Below, one piece after another: positions 45,683 through 53,902 of a stretch of DNA of 64,000 nt. The notes under the pieces are model-generated. The model saw only the letters and a list, made by a program, of their open reading frames with translations. It had not been told where the DNA came from and did no database searches. The translations under genes were made by a program, and so were the position numbers. This DNA is from Dysgonamonadaceae bacterium. GTDB lineage: Bacteria > Bacteroidota > Bacteroidia > Bacteroidales > Dysgonomonadaceae. The stretch spans positions 58,801-122,800 of the forward strand of contig JAIRUA010000018.1 of the NCBI GenBank assembly GCA_031254645.1, in the 5' to 3' direction. How positions within the stretch are numbered: position 1 is the stretch's first letter; every line of letters starts with the position of its first letter.

Positions 45683-48600
45683 ATGTTCAAATCCATTATA
45701 CGATTTTCTGTTTCTCAGAAACTATTCGTCGGTATCACAACATTTATGCTGTTAGTAGGCGGCATTTACTCTATGCTCACGCTTCCGGTAGATGCCGTGC
45801 CCGACATTACCAACAATCAGGTGCAGATTGTAACCATTTCGCCCACGCTTGCACCGCAGGAAGTGGAACGATTAATCACATTTCCGATAGAAATTGCGAT
45901 GAGCAATATTATGAATGTGGAAGAAATACGCTCTGTGTCGCGTTTTGGGCTGTCGCTCGTAACAGTGGTATTCAAGGAGAGTGTTCCGGTACTTGATGCG
46001 CGGCAGTTAATTAACGAGCAAATCCAAACCATTGGCGACGATATTCCACCCGAACTCGGAACGCCCGAAATGATGCCCATCACCACCGGACTTGGCGAAA
46101 TTTATCAATATTATTTAGATGTTGCGCCGGGCTACGAGGATAAATACGATGCAATGGAATTGCGCACTATTCAGGATTGGATTGTGAAACGACATTTGTC
46201 GGGTATTCCAGGCATTGTGGAAATCAATAGTTTTGGAGGATTTCTCAAACAATATGAAGTTGCCATTGACCCCGATGCGCTTTTTTCGTTGAATATCACA
46301 ATCGGCGAAGTTTTCGAAGCACTGACTGCCAATAATCAAAACACGGGCGGAAGTTACATCGAGAAAGGGCGTTACGCCTATTACATTCGTTCCGAAGGTA
46401 TGATTAACGATTTGAGTGATGTGGAACAAATCGTTGTAACCAATCGCGGCGGCATTCCGATTCACGTGAATGACGTGGCAACTGTGCGTTTCGGTGCATC
46501 CAAACGCTTTGGCGCAATGACGCTTGACGGAAAAGGCGAATGTGTGGGCGGTATTGCGATGATGCTTAAAGGCGCAAACGCGAATATCGTTACAAAAGAA
46601 CTCGAAAAGCGTGTAGAACACGTTCAACGGATTTTGCCCGAAGGTGTTAGCATTGTTCCATACCTCAATCGTTCGGAGTTGGTATCGCGCAATATTTCTA
46701 CCGTTATCGAAAATCTGGTGGGAGGTGCCATCATTGTTCTTCTTGTGCTGATGCTTTTTCTGGGTAATATTCGTGCGGGATTTATTGTCGCTTCCGTGAT
46801 ACCGCTTGCCCTGCTGTTTGCGTTTATAATGATGCGAATTTTCGGGGTTACAGCCAATTTGATGAGTCTTGGTGCAATTGATTTTGGTATTGTCATTGAT
46901 GGTCCTTTCGTGATTATTGAAGGTATTCTTGCTTACATTTATTGTAGTCGGTTCTATGGACAAACCCTTTCTAAAAAGCAATTTAATGAAGAATTGGTCA
47001 ATGGGACAGCCCTTGTGGTGCGTTCTGCTTTTTTCGGGGTGCTTATCGTTATTATCGTTTTCTTCACGATACTTTTTTTGGGCGGAATCGAGGGAAAAAC
47101 GTTTACACCGATGGCTAAAACGTTAATATTTTGTATTTCCGGTGCACTGATTCTATCACTTACATACGTGCCGATGATGGCTTCGCTGTTGTTGAAACGA
47201 AAAATTGTAGAAAAACGTACCTTTGCCGACCGTTTTTTCGAAAGATTAAATCGTGTGTATCGCCGTGTACTCAATTTCAGTTTGCGTCACGCATGGAAAA
47301 CGATAGGAATGGCATTTCTTGCACTCGCCGCAAGTATTTGGCTGTTTACGCGATTGGGCGCAGAATTTATTCCCACACTTGACGAAGGCGATTTTGCAAT
47401 GCAAATGACCTTACCCACAGGAAGTTCACTCACGCGCAGCATCGAGGCTTCCACGCAAGCGGAACAGATATTGTTGAATACATTTCCCGAAATCAGACAC
47501 GTTGTATCAAAAATCGGTACGGCAGAAATTCCCACTGACCCTATGGCAATTGAAGATGCCGATATAATGATTGTAATGAAACCCTTCAAAGAATGGACAA
47601 GTGCACGCTCACGCGCCGAAATGGTTGATTTGATGAAAGATGCGTTGGAAGCGAAAATGGGCGGCATCGAATTTGTTTTCAGCCAACCGATACAACTGCG
47701 CTTTAACGAATTGATGACAGGCGCAAAAGCCGATATTGCTATCAAGCTTTTCGGCGAAGATATGGACGAATTGTACGCTCGCGCCCTCGAAGCTGCTCAT
47801 TACATTGAACAAGTGCACGGCGCGTCTGATGTGTTGGTGGAACGCGCTGTCGGTTTGCCGCAATTAGTGGTAACTTACAACCGCGCAAAAATTGCACGTT
47901 ACGGTGTCAGTATTGCGGAGTTGAACGACATTATCCGCGCCGCTTATGCAGGCGAAAAGGCGGGGGTTGTTTTTGAAAACGAACGTCGTTTCGACCTTGT
48001 GGTAAGGCTCGACCAAGAAAAAGTACCCGAACTGAATATCGACCGCCTGTTTGTTCGCACATTGGAAGGCATACAAATACCAATGAGTGAAGTGGCAAAT
48101 GTATCGCTTATCAGTGGCCCGTTGCAAATCAACCGAGACGATACCAAACGACGTATTGTTATTGGTGTAAACGTGCGTAATGCTAACATTCAACAAGTTG
48201 TTCATGACATTAGCGAACTGCTTGGACAAAACATACAGTTGAAACCGGGTTATTATTTTGAATACGGCGGTCAGTTTGAGAATTTGCAAAATGCTATCGG
48301 TACTTTGTTGTTGGTTGTTCCGATAGCCTTGTTTCTTATTTTACTGTTGCTGTTTATCACATTCAAAAGTATTACTTACACTTTAATTACCTTTATCACT
48401 ATTCCGCTGTCTATCATCGGCGGTATTCTTGCCCTGTGGCTTCGCGGTATGCCGTTCAGCATCACGGCAGGTGTGGGATTTATCGCGCTGTTTGGTGTAT
48501 CGGTCATTACCGGTATTTTGATGATTAATCATTTCCTCGAACTTGCCAAACGCAATAAATATCGTTTGAATACCAATCGTGTTATTCGCAAAGGGACACC

Positions 48601-48859
48601 TCATTTGTTGCGTCCTGTTTTTCTGACAGGATTAACCACTGCGCTCGGATTTGTTCCGATGGCAATCGCCACATCGGCAGGTGCAGAAGTACAACGTCCA
48701 TTGGCTACGGTGGTCATCGGCGGTGTGATTGTATCTACTCTGCTTACGTTGATTATTATTCCGATATTTTATTATCTTGTCAATTCATCAAGGGTTGTGA
48801 TGCGAAAATTTTTTCGTTCCAAAACAAAAGCCATTGTAATTGACAACAAAAACAAATAG
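45683..48859 (+). CDS. cusA: Heavy-metal efflux RND transporter, CusA/CzcA family
   Basis: A 1058-residue inner-membrane RND pump. It has the family opening FSVSQKLFVGITTFMLLVGG...LPVDAVPDITNNQVQI, and the proton-relay helix 4 motif GAIDFGIVIDGPFVIIEG (Asp, Asp and Glu all kept; the usual VEN reads IEG). A large periplasmic loop and a second helix bundle with GVGFIALFGVSVITGILMINHF follow. I start at the ATG at 45683; the upstream in-frame start at 45632 would add 17 odd residues. The metal may be Cu, Ag, Zn, Co or Cd and cannot be decided from this. No fused or adjacent outer-membrane factor is present. Confidence 0.93.
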   Translation: MFKSIIRFSVSQKLFVGITTFMLLVGGIYSMLTLPVDAVPDITNNQVQIVTISPTLAPQEVERLITFPIEIAMSNIMNVEEIRSVSRFGLSLVTVVFKESVPVLDARQLINEQIQTIGDDIPPELGTPEMMPITTGLGEIYQYYLDVAPGYEDKYDAMELRTIQDWIVKRHLSGIPGIVEINSFGGFLKQYEVAIDPDALFSLNITIGEVFEALTANNQNTGGSYIEKGRYAYYIRSEGMINDLSDVEQIVVTNRGGIPIHVNDVATVRFGASKRFGAMTLDGKGECVGGIAMMLKGANANIVTKELEKRVEHVQRILPEGVSIVPYLNRSELVSRNISTVIENLVGGAIIVLLVLMLFLGNIRAGFIVASVIPLALLFAFIMMRIFGVTANLMSLGAIDFGIVIDGPFVIIEGILAYIYCSRFYGQTLSKKQFNEELVNGTALVVRSAFFGVLIVIIVFFTILFLGGIEGKTFTPMAKTLIFCISGALILSLTYVPMMASLLLKRKIVEKRTFADRFFERLNRVYRRVLNFSLRHAWKTIGMAFLALAASIWLFTRLGAEFIPTLDEGDFAMQMTLPTGSSLTRSIEASTQAEQILLNTFPEIRHVVSKIGTAEIPTDPMAIEDADIMIVMKPFKEWTSARSRAEMVDLMKDALEAKMGGIEFVFSQPIQLRFNELMTGAKADIAIKLFGEDMDELYARALEAAHYIEQVHGASDVLVERAVGLPQLVVTYNRAKIARYGVSIAELNDIIRAAYAGEKAGVVFENERRFDLVVRLDQEKVPELNIDRLFVRTLEGIQIPMSEVANVSLISGPLQINRDDTKRRIVIGVNVRNANIQQVVHDISELLGQNIQLKPGYYFEYGGQFENLQNAIGTLLLVVPIALFLILLLLFITFKSITYTLITFITIPLSIIGGILALWLRGMPFSITAGVGFIALFGVSVITGILMINHFLELAKRNKYRLNTNRVIRKGTPHLLRPVFLTGLTTALGFVPMAIATSAGAEVQRPLATVVIGGVIVSTLLTLIIIPIFYYLVNSSRVVMRKFFRSKTKAIVIDNKNK

Positions 48860-48866
48860 AATTAAA

Positions 48867-49769
48867 ATGAAAAAGATATTGATTTTTATCGTTACCCTAA
48901 CCATTATTTCTTGTGGTAACTACAAAAGTGAACAGACAAATGAAGTTGCTATTTCAACACCTGTCGAAATAACAAAAACCAATGACATAGAGGCAGATGC
49001 TATCACTTCTGCCACACGTACCAACAACCAACCAATATTTAACGGCGTGTTGGTCATTCCGCCGCAATATCACGCTACCGTAACCTTGTTTATGGACGGC
49101 GTGGTAAAAAGCACGTCGTTGCTTTCGGGCACATTTGTGAGAAGAGGCGAATTGCTTGCCATTCTTGAAAATCCCGAATATATTACACTGCAACAATCGT
49201 ATATCGAAAGCCATGCGCAGGAAGAATTTCTAGAAATCGAATTTCAGCGACAGGAAACACTTGCAAATAGCGATGCCACTTCACAAAAGAGATTGCAAGA
49301 AAGTAAAGCCGAATACCTTTCGATGAAAAGCCGCAGAGAAGCCGCTGCTGCTCAACTCAAATTGCTGGGTTTTGACCCCACTCAAATTTTGGCAAACGGT
49401 ATCATTCCGCAATTAGAACTTCGTGCGCCCATAACAGGCTATGTAGCCAATGTGCAGATAAATACAGGGACACACGTTGCCGCCGGAAGCACGGTTTGCG
49501 ATATTCTCGACAAAAGCAAAATGTTGTTGAAACTGACCATTTTCGAAAGGGATATCAACAGAATAAACGTAGGCGATGATTTGATTTTTCGCGCGAATGG
49601 AATGGGAATGCAAGAGTTTAATGCCAAAGTAATTTCGTTGGGGCAAACAGTGGGTAACGAAAGTCGCTCACTTGAAGTTTTTGCAACGGTCATCGACAAT
49701 AGTCCGCAATTTCGACCGGGAATGTATATTAATGCACAAGTGGTATATCATACAGAAAAGGAGGATTAA
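48867..49769 (+). CDS. cusB: Efflux RND periplasmic adaptor lipoprotein, CusB-like
   Basis: A 300-residue membrane-fusion protein with lipoprotein signal MKKILIFIVTLTIISCG (Cys16). The lipoyl half-motif LSGTFVRRGELLAIL is near residue 90, the coiled-coil hairpin at about 110-165, the second lipoyl part LRAPITGYVANVQINTGTHV, and beta-barrel segments to PGMYINAQVVY. It bridges CusA to an outer-membrane channel. I use the ATG at 48867, which is 7 bases after the cusA stop; an upstream in-frame start at 48840 overlaps cusA. Confidence 0.9.
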   Translation: MKKILIFIVTLTIISCGNYKSEQTNEVAISTPVEITKTNDIEADAITSATRTNNQPIFNGVLVIPPQYHATVTLFMDGVVKSTSLLSGTFVRRGELLAILENPEYITLQQSYIESHAQEEFLEIEFQRQETLANSDATSQKRLQESKAEYLSMKSRREAAAAQLKLLGFDPTQILANGIIPQLELRAPITGYVANVQINTGTHVAAGSTVCDILDKSKMLLKLTIFERDINRINVGDDLIFRANGMGMQEFNAKVISLGQTVGNESRSLEVFATVIDNSPQFRPGMYINAQVVYHTEKED

Positions 49770-49808
49770 ATGAAAAAATTAGTAATAAAGCGAATGACGG
49801 CTTTTTGA
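49770..49808 (+). pseudogene. 12-codon remnant of a third efflux-operon gene
   Basis: After AAGGAGG, the cusB stop and a new ATG overlap as TAAATG. The new frame reads MKKLVIKRMTAF and stops at a TGA inside a hairpin. The good ribosome-binding site and a signal-peptide-like MKKLVIK beginning suggest the start of a formerly longer gene, cut off here. It could also be a non-coding accident. Confidence 0.4.
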
Positions 49809-49818
49809 GCCGTCATTC
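49792..49818 (+). terminator. Terminator hairpin of the efflux operon
   Basis: GAATGACGGCT (49792-49802) pairs exactly with AGCCGTCATTC (49808-49818) around TTTTG. It is followed by ACTTTATT rather than a strong T-run. It stands between the plus-strand efflux genes and the converging CDGSH gene. Confidence 0.75.
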
Positions 49819-49853
49819 ACTTTATTGGTTAATTAATATCGCCGAAGGCAATA

Positions 49854-50531
49854 TCACCCATAGTTTGCTTTATATCCACTCGATACGTGCAAAGAATCAC
49901 AAAAAGGCTTATTTTCAGAATTTCCACACCGACATAAAGCTACACGATTTCTAACTTCATATTCCGTTCCGTCTGCACCAACGACAGTAACGCCGCCTTG
50001 CACAAACAATCCGGCACTCACACCTTCTTCAGGATCTTCGACAATCAAAATCTGAGGTTTATATGTATATTCATAAGTACCATCTTCATCCATAGCTGTC
50101 AAACGTCCTGAAGGACAAAGCGATGCACCTTTAATGATTTCATCTTTATACGCTACATCATCTTCTTGCAATGAATCCCAAACTTTTCCGTGTCGTTGAT
50201 GACAAAAACGTGCGAAAACGCATCTATTGTCATCTAAAAGTTGCATCGTTTCGCCTTCAAAAACTTCAACACGCTCTGTGTAAGGTGTTTTATCGGCGGT
50301 TTCCGTACCATCAAAATGGTTTTTTACGTGTGCTCCGTCGCAAAAAGGAGCATTTTTGCTGTGTCCGCAACGACACAAAGCGTAAAAACCATTCTGTATG
50401 TATGGCGACGTGTCGTAATCCTTCAAATGTTTCGGTTCGAATCTATCGATTTTGAACTGTTTCAATGCAATATCGGCACTTACTAAGTAAGGTCCGTTTT
50501 CTGTAATTTTGATTGTTTTTGCTGGGCTCAT
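49854..50531 (-). CDS. Double CDGSH iron-sulfur protein
   Basis: A 225-residue protein with two CDGSH [2Fe-2S] motifs, CRCGHSKNAPFCDGAH (near residue 55) and CRCGNSENKPFCDSLH (near residue 200). A divergent-4Fe-like middle part carries ARFCHQRHGKVWDSL and GASLCPSGRL. This layout matches bacterial CDGSH proteins with an inserted Fer4_19/DUF1271-type domain; the cellular role is unknown, probably electron transfer or Fe-S sensing. I start at the ATG at 50531 (MSPAKTIKITENGPYLV). The longer frame to 50732 runs over the neighbouring promoter. Confidence 0.88.
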   Translation of the reverse strand: MSPAKTIKITENGPYLVSADIALKQFKIDRFEPKHLKDYDTSPYIQNGFYALCRCGHSKNAPFCDGAHVKNHFDGTETADKTPYTERVEVFEGETMQLLDDNRCVFARFCHQRHGKVWDSLQEDDVAYKDEIIKGASLCPSGRLTAMDEDGTYEYTYKPQILIVEDPEEGVSAGLFVQGGVTVVGADGTEYEVRNRVALCRCGNSENKPFCDSLHVSSGYKANYG

Positions 50532-50641
50532 ATTGTAATATATTTGTCTAATTATACTTGTCAAACAAATAAAGTGGGATTTTTGTTTATGTGATAAGCA
50601 GATTTTTTTTAGAATCGTTTTCATAATCGAAAAAAATGGTA

Positions 50642-50649
50642 TATATTTG
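50642..50649 (+). promoter_or_regulatory. -7 box TATATTTG upstream of the outer-membrane protein gene
   Basis: TATATTTG matches TAnnTTTG 42 bases before the ATG at 50692. At -33 there is TTTT (50618-50621) with a 20-base spacer. Confidence 0.5.
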
Positions 50650-50691
50650 CGATTGAAATTTTGTTCTTCATCTTTATTAATTGGTTTAATT

Positions 50692-51579
50692 ATGAAATCA
50701 TTTATCTCGTTCATCATCTTACTCACTCTCATTACTTTTCCGTTCTTTTTACAAGCACAGGAAATGAGTAGATATGATTCTATTCGAATACAAATACCCG
50801 AAATGCCGAAAAATCTTAATATGCGCCCATTCGAAACAAATCAACAGAAAAATACGACTTCGTTTTTATATAACTCGTTAACACCAATATTACCGGTACA
50901 ATACCAAATACGTACGTTCTCGGAATTTAACAGTACCGTTCCGCTTCCTGCCAATGTGAACATTACAGGTTTCGGAAGCGATTTTTACAATCGCTCAAGT
51001 CGCACGGCATTGTTTTCGATGGGTGCAACGCCAAATCTGATGTTTTATTCTGCTGCAACGCTCGGTGTACATAAAACATTGCCGTTTGGCAACATCAATT
51101 ATTACAATATTGATACAGGTGTGGCGTTTATGCTCAATCACGCACTATTGGGAAGCGCCGGTGTTTTCTATCATTCCGCGCTCGAATTTCCGATGCCAAT
51201 AACGGGAACGTATTTGAATATGCACTTTCAGGCAACAGATAATATTGAGTTGTTTGGAAGTGGCACTTTTCAAAATGTTCAACTGAATCCGTTCAATGTC
51301 AATCAACAATCGTTGATGCTCGAAGGTCGATTACGTTATCGTTTTACAGATGATTGGTATGCAAATGTATATGGCGGAGCGCCTGTGTATGAAAATAGTG
51401 GACGTGTGGGAATGCCGATGAATCCCATGATGAACACTTATTATGGCACATCGGCAGAATATTGGTTTAACGAAACCACTGGCGTTGAAGGCGGTGTGAT
51501 ATGGATTCGTGATGCATTTTCGGGAAGAATGCGTGCACAACCGAAGTTAGAATTGAAATTTAGACCGGGAAGAAGATAA
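50692..51579 (+). CDS. Putative outer-membrane beta-barrel protein, unknown family
   Basis: A 295-residue exported protein. Signal peptide ILLTLITFPFFLQAQ is followed by a short linker, then many alternating-hydrophobic strands with Asn, Gly and Tyr-rich turns (for example YYGTSAEYWFNETTGVEGGVIWI), and a C-terminal strand ELKFRPGRR. This looks like a small outer-membrane barrel, but I do not recognise the family. I use the ATG at 50692, which begins the signal peptide. It stands alone, with its own -7 box. Confidence 0.65.
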   Translation: MKSFISFIILLTLITFPFFLQAQEMSRYDSIRIQIPEMPKNLNMRPFETNQQKNTTSFLYNSLTPILPVQYQIRTFSEFNSTVPLPANVNITGFGSDFYNRSSRTALFSMGATPNLMFYSAATLGVHKTLPFGNINYYNIDTGVAFMLNHALLGSAGVFYHSALEFPMPITGTYLNMHFQATDNIELFGSGTFQNVQLNPFNVNQQSLMLEGRLRYRFTDDWYANVYGGAPVYENSGRVGMPMNPMMNTYYGTSAEYWFNETTGVEGGVIWIRDAFSGRMRAQPKLELKFRPGRR

Positions 51580-51687
51580 TTTTGGATTTTAGATTTGCAT
51601 CTTCGCTGAAATCTAATATTGACTTTAGATTGAAAACAAAGTATTTGTAAATCTAAAATCGTCAATCTAAAATCTAAAATTCCAAAT
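51580..51687. repeat. AT-rich inverted repeat with TTTAGATT words at a convergent junction
   Basis: Words TTTTAGATT and TTTAGATT on the left (51583-51630) face AATCTAAAATC, AATCTAAAA words on the right (51649-51680), with imperfect pairing. The right arm includes the stop and last codons of the converging CDF gene. It probably terminates both genes. Confidence 0.6.
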
Positions 51688-52594
51688 CCCCTTTATCTAT
51701 TCCAAATTTCTCATTTTTACTACATTCGCCGCGCGGCTCTACGTGAATAATGATGTCGTACACATTTTTTACCATTTGGCGAATATTATTCTCAACAGCA
51801 TCGGAAATATCGTGTGCTTCTTTGATGGTAATGCTCGGATCTACCTCAATATCAAGTTCTATCTGACACATATTGCCAATTTGGCGTGAGCGAACACGAT
51901 GCGCATTCATAGCACCGGGTGTTTTATCTACTGCTTCGAATATTTTTTGATAAATACTCTCATCCTTCACACCGTCCATTAACTCTACATTAGATTCCAT
52001 AAAAATACCAACAGCCGATTTCAAAATAAAAAAGCTAACAACTAATCCTGCAATCGAATCAAAAACAGGCATTTTCAAAATGAAAGTAAACGCCAACCCA
52101 ATCAACACACTGACGGAAATCAACACATCATTACGCATATTCACAGCATTGGCAATGAGCATTGAACTTTCAGCTCTTTTACCTTGACGGAATTGATACC
52201 ACGCAAGCGCGAGTTTACCGAAAATCGAAAAAACAGTTACATAAATGGCAATGACAGTAGGCATTTCCTTTGGCGCTGACGAGAATAAGCTTTGTACAGA
52301 CGATACAAGTAATTGAATGCCTGCGTAAAAAATCACAAATGAAAGTATCTTCGTAGCCACACTTTCCGCTTTTTCGTAACCATACACATACTTACGATTG
52401 GGCGGACGATTCATAATACGTGCCGTAACAATCATTACGAGCGAAATCAATACATCGGTTGCCGAATCAATACCATCACCAAGCACGGCAAGACTACCCG
52501 ACACAATACCGACAGCTATTTTAGCTACCGATAAAATAGCATTACCTATCGCGCTGATATTGGAAGTGCGTATAAGAATTTTTTCGCGTGTCAT
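51674..52594 (-). CDS. Cation diffusion facilitator transporter
   Basis: A 306-residue CDF protein. An N-terminal bundle of about six helices (residues 12-205) has GSLAVLGDGIDSATDVL (metal-site Asp residues), PNRKYVYGYEKAESVA and NMRNDVLISVSVLIGL. The cytoplasmic C-terminal metallochaperone-like domain follows (about 210-290, with VRSRQIGNMCQIELDIEVD and IIHVEPRGE). It exports divalent cations such as Zn, Fe or Mn against protons. The metal is not decided by sequence. Confidence 0.92.
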   Translation of the reverse strand: MTREKILIRTSNISAIGNAILSVAKIAVGIVSGSLAVLGDGIDSATDVLISLVMIVTARIMNRPPNRKYVYGYEKAESVATKILSFVIFYAGIQLLVSSVQSLFSSAPKEMPTVIAIYVTVFSIFGKLALAWYQFRQGKRAESSMLIANAVNMRNDVLISVSVLIGLAFTFILKMPVFDSIAGLVVSFFILKSAVGIFMESNVELMDGVKDESIYQKIFEAVDKTPGAMNAHRVRSRQIGNMCQIELDIEVDPSITIKEAHDISDAVENNIRQMVKNVYDIIIHVEPRGECSKNEKFGIDKGDLEF

Positions 52595-52616
52595 TTATTT
52601 TAGTTTGATAGTTTTA

Positions 52617-52680
52617 TAGTTTATAGTTCGATAGCTTATAGCATAAGTCTGTTTGCTATAAGCTATCGAACTATAAACTA
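52617..52680. repeat. Perfect 27-bp inverted repeat upstream of the CDF gene
   Basis: Arms 52617-52643 and 52654-52680 are exact reverse complements around a 10-base loop. Each arm has TATAG and CGATAG words. It lies between the M48 peptidase terminator and the CDF start, in the would-be promoter region. Confidence 0.85.
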
Positions 52681-52704
52681 CAATACAAGCACAAAGATAC
52701 ATCA

Positions 52705-52738
52705 AAAAAAGAGAACAAGTTGCCCTGTTCTCTTTTTT
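52705..52738. terminator. Bidirectional intrinsic terminator after the M48 gene
   Basis: AAAAAAGAGAACA (52705-52717) pairs exactly with TGTTCTCTTTTTT (52726-52738) around an 8-base loop, giving a U-tract in both directions. It follows the M48 stop (minus strand) by 19 bases. Confidence 0.88.
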
Positions 52739-52757
52739 CCTTCAATTTGGAATCTCT

Positions 52758-53675
52758 CTAAAAAGTCCATTCCGATGATGTTCTTGCATTACTCGTATTA
52801 ATATTTGACGAAGGTACGGCTACATTCGTATTTATTCGACCCGGAGTTTGGTTTTGTACACCTGCACCTCTGTAAAACTCCAGCACGTGAGGCATAATTT
52901 GCTCAATATGTGCAATACGATTGGCATCAGTAGGATGCGTACTCAAAAATGCCGGAACATTGCCACCACTGCTATTTTGAGACATTCTTGTCCAAAATGG
53001 CACAGCAGCACGCGGATCATAACCGGCGAGTGCCATCACGATAAGCCCGATTTCATCGGCTTCGTACTCTTGTTGGCGCGAGAAAGGCAACATAGAATAT
53101 TGCGCACCCAATCCGAATACTGTCATTCCAATTTGCGTTCCTCGCGAACTGCCCAATAGAGCACCTCCAATATTTCCGACTCCTTGAAGTGCCATTTGTC
53201 GGCTAATTCTTTCAGAAGCGTGATGTGCAATAACGTGTGCAACCTCGTGTCCAACTACCACAGCCAAAGCCTCTTCTGTTTGTGTAACGGGCAACAATCC
53301 TTCAAAAATAACTATTTTTCCGCCCGGCATTGCGAAAGCGTTTACACTTGGGTCTCTAACCAAACTAAATTCCCAGTTGAATCCCTGTAATTCCGATTCC
53401 ATTCCTTTGGATTTGTAAAAAGTAGCCACTGCATTGGCAATTCTGCTACCCACTCTATTCACCATTTCAGCTTCGGGCGTACCTCTTATTACCGATGCGG
53501 TGCTCATAAATTCATTGTATTGCTGCAAACTCAGCGCAAGCACTTCTTGATTCGATACAAGCAACAATTGTCTTCTACCTGTAAATGGTGTACTTCCGCA
53601 CGATGAAAATAGCAATGTTGCGAAAAGCACTATGAATGAAAATTTTGCCGTTTTAAAGATGTTCCTTTTTGTCAT
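52758..53675 (-). CDS. M48-family metallopeptidase lipoprotein
   Basis: A 305-residue periplasmic zinc peptidase. The lipoprotein signal ends FSSCGSTPFTGRRQLLLV (Cys near residue 24). The zinc motif HEVAHVIAHH is near residue 140 and the third ligand Glu in QEYEADEIG near 205. It resembles LoiP/BepA-type proteases of outer-membrane quality control. I start at the ATG at 53675, which fits the signal peptide; the in-frame start at 53714 is rejected for that reason. Confidence 0.92.
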   Translation of the reverse strand: MTKRNIFKTAKFSFIVLFATLLFSSCGSTPFTGRRQLLLVSNQEVLALSLQQYNEFMSTASVIRGTPEAEMVNRVGSRIANAVATFYKSKGMESELQGFNWEFSLVRDPSVNAFAMPGGKIVIFEGLLPVTQTEEALAVVVGHEVAHVIAHHASERISRQMALQGVGNIGGALLGSSRGTQIGMTVFGLGAQYSMLPFSRQQEYEADEIGLIVMALAGYDPRAAVPFWTRMSQNSSGGNVPAFLSTHPTDANRIAHIEQIMPHVLEFYRGAGVQNQTPGRINTNVAVPSSNINTSNARTSSEWTF

Positions 53676-53834
53676 AACTATACTGTTATATATTGTAATT
53701 TTTAATTTCGACACTGATATATATTAAACGGTTTTTTTGAAAAGTAGTTTAATATGAAATGTTTCTTTGTGATTTCGTTACATAATTTTGCAGGCTCAGG
53801 AATTTAAAGTTTCGTTGTTTGTCGAAAAATCTAT

Positions 53835-53865
53835 TTTGATATTTCCTCAAAAATCGCTACCTTTG
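53835..53865 (+). promoter_or_regulatory. parC promoter
   Basis: TTTG (53835-53838), 19-base spacer and TACCTTTG (53858-53865) match the consensus exactly; the parC ATG follows 37 bases later. Confidence 0.75.
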
Positions 53866-53902
53866 AGCAATTTTTAATAGAAATAGGATTTTAGATATAA
53901 AT

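Noticed and set aside
46115..46981. 288-codon open frame on the minus strand
   Set aside because: Antisense to cusA, with a composition typical of a mirrored coding frame.
49854..50732. 292-residue version of the CDGSH protein
   Set aside because: The extra 67 residues have no domain character and run across the promoter of the divergent gene; the ATG at 50531 gives a normal start.
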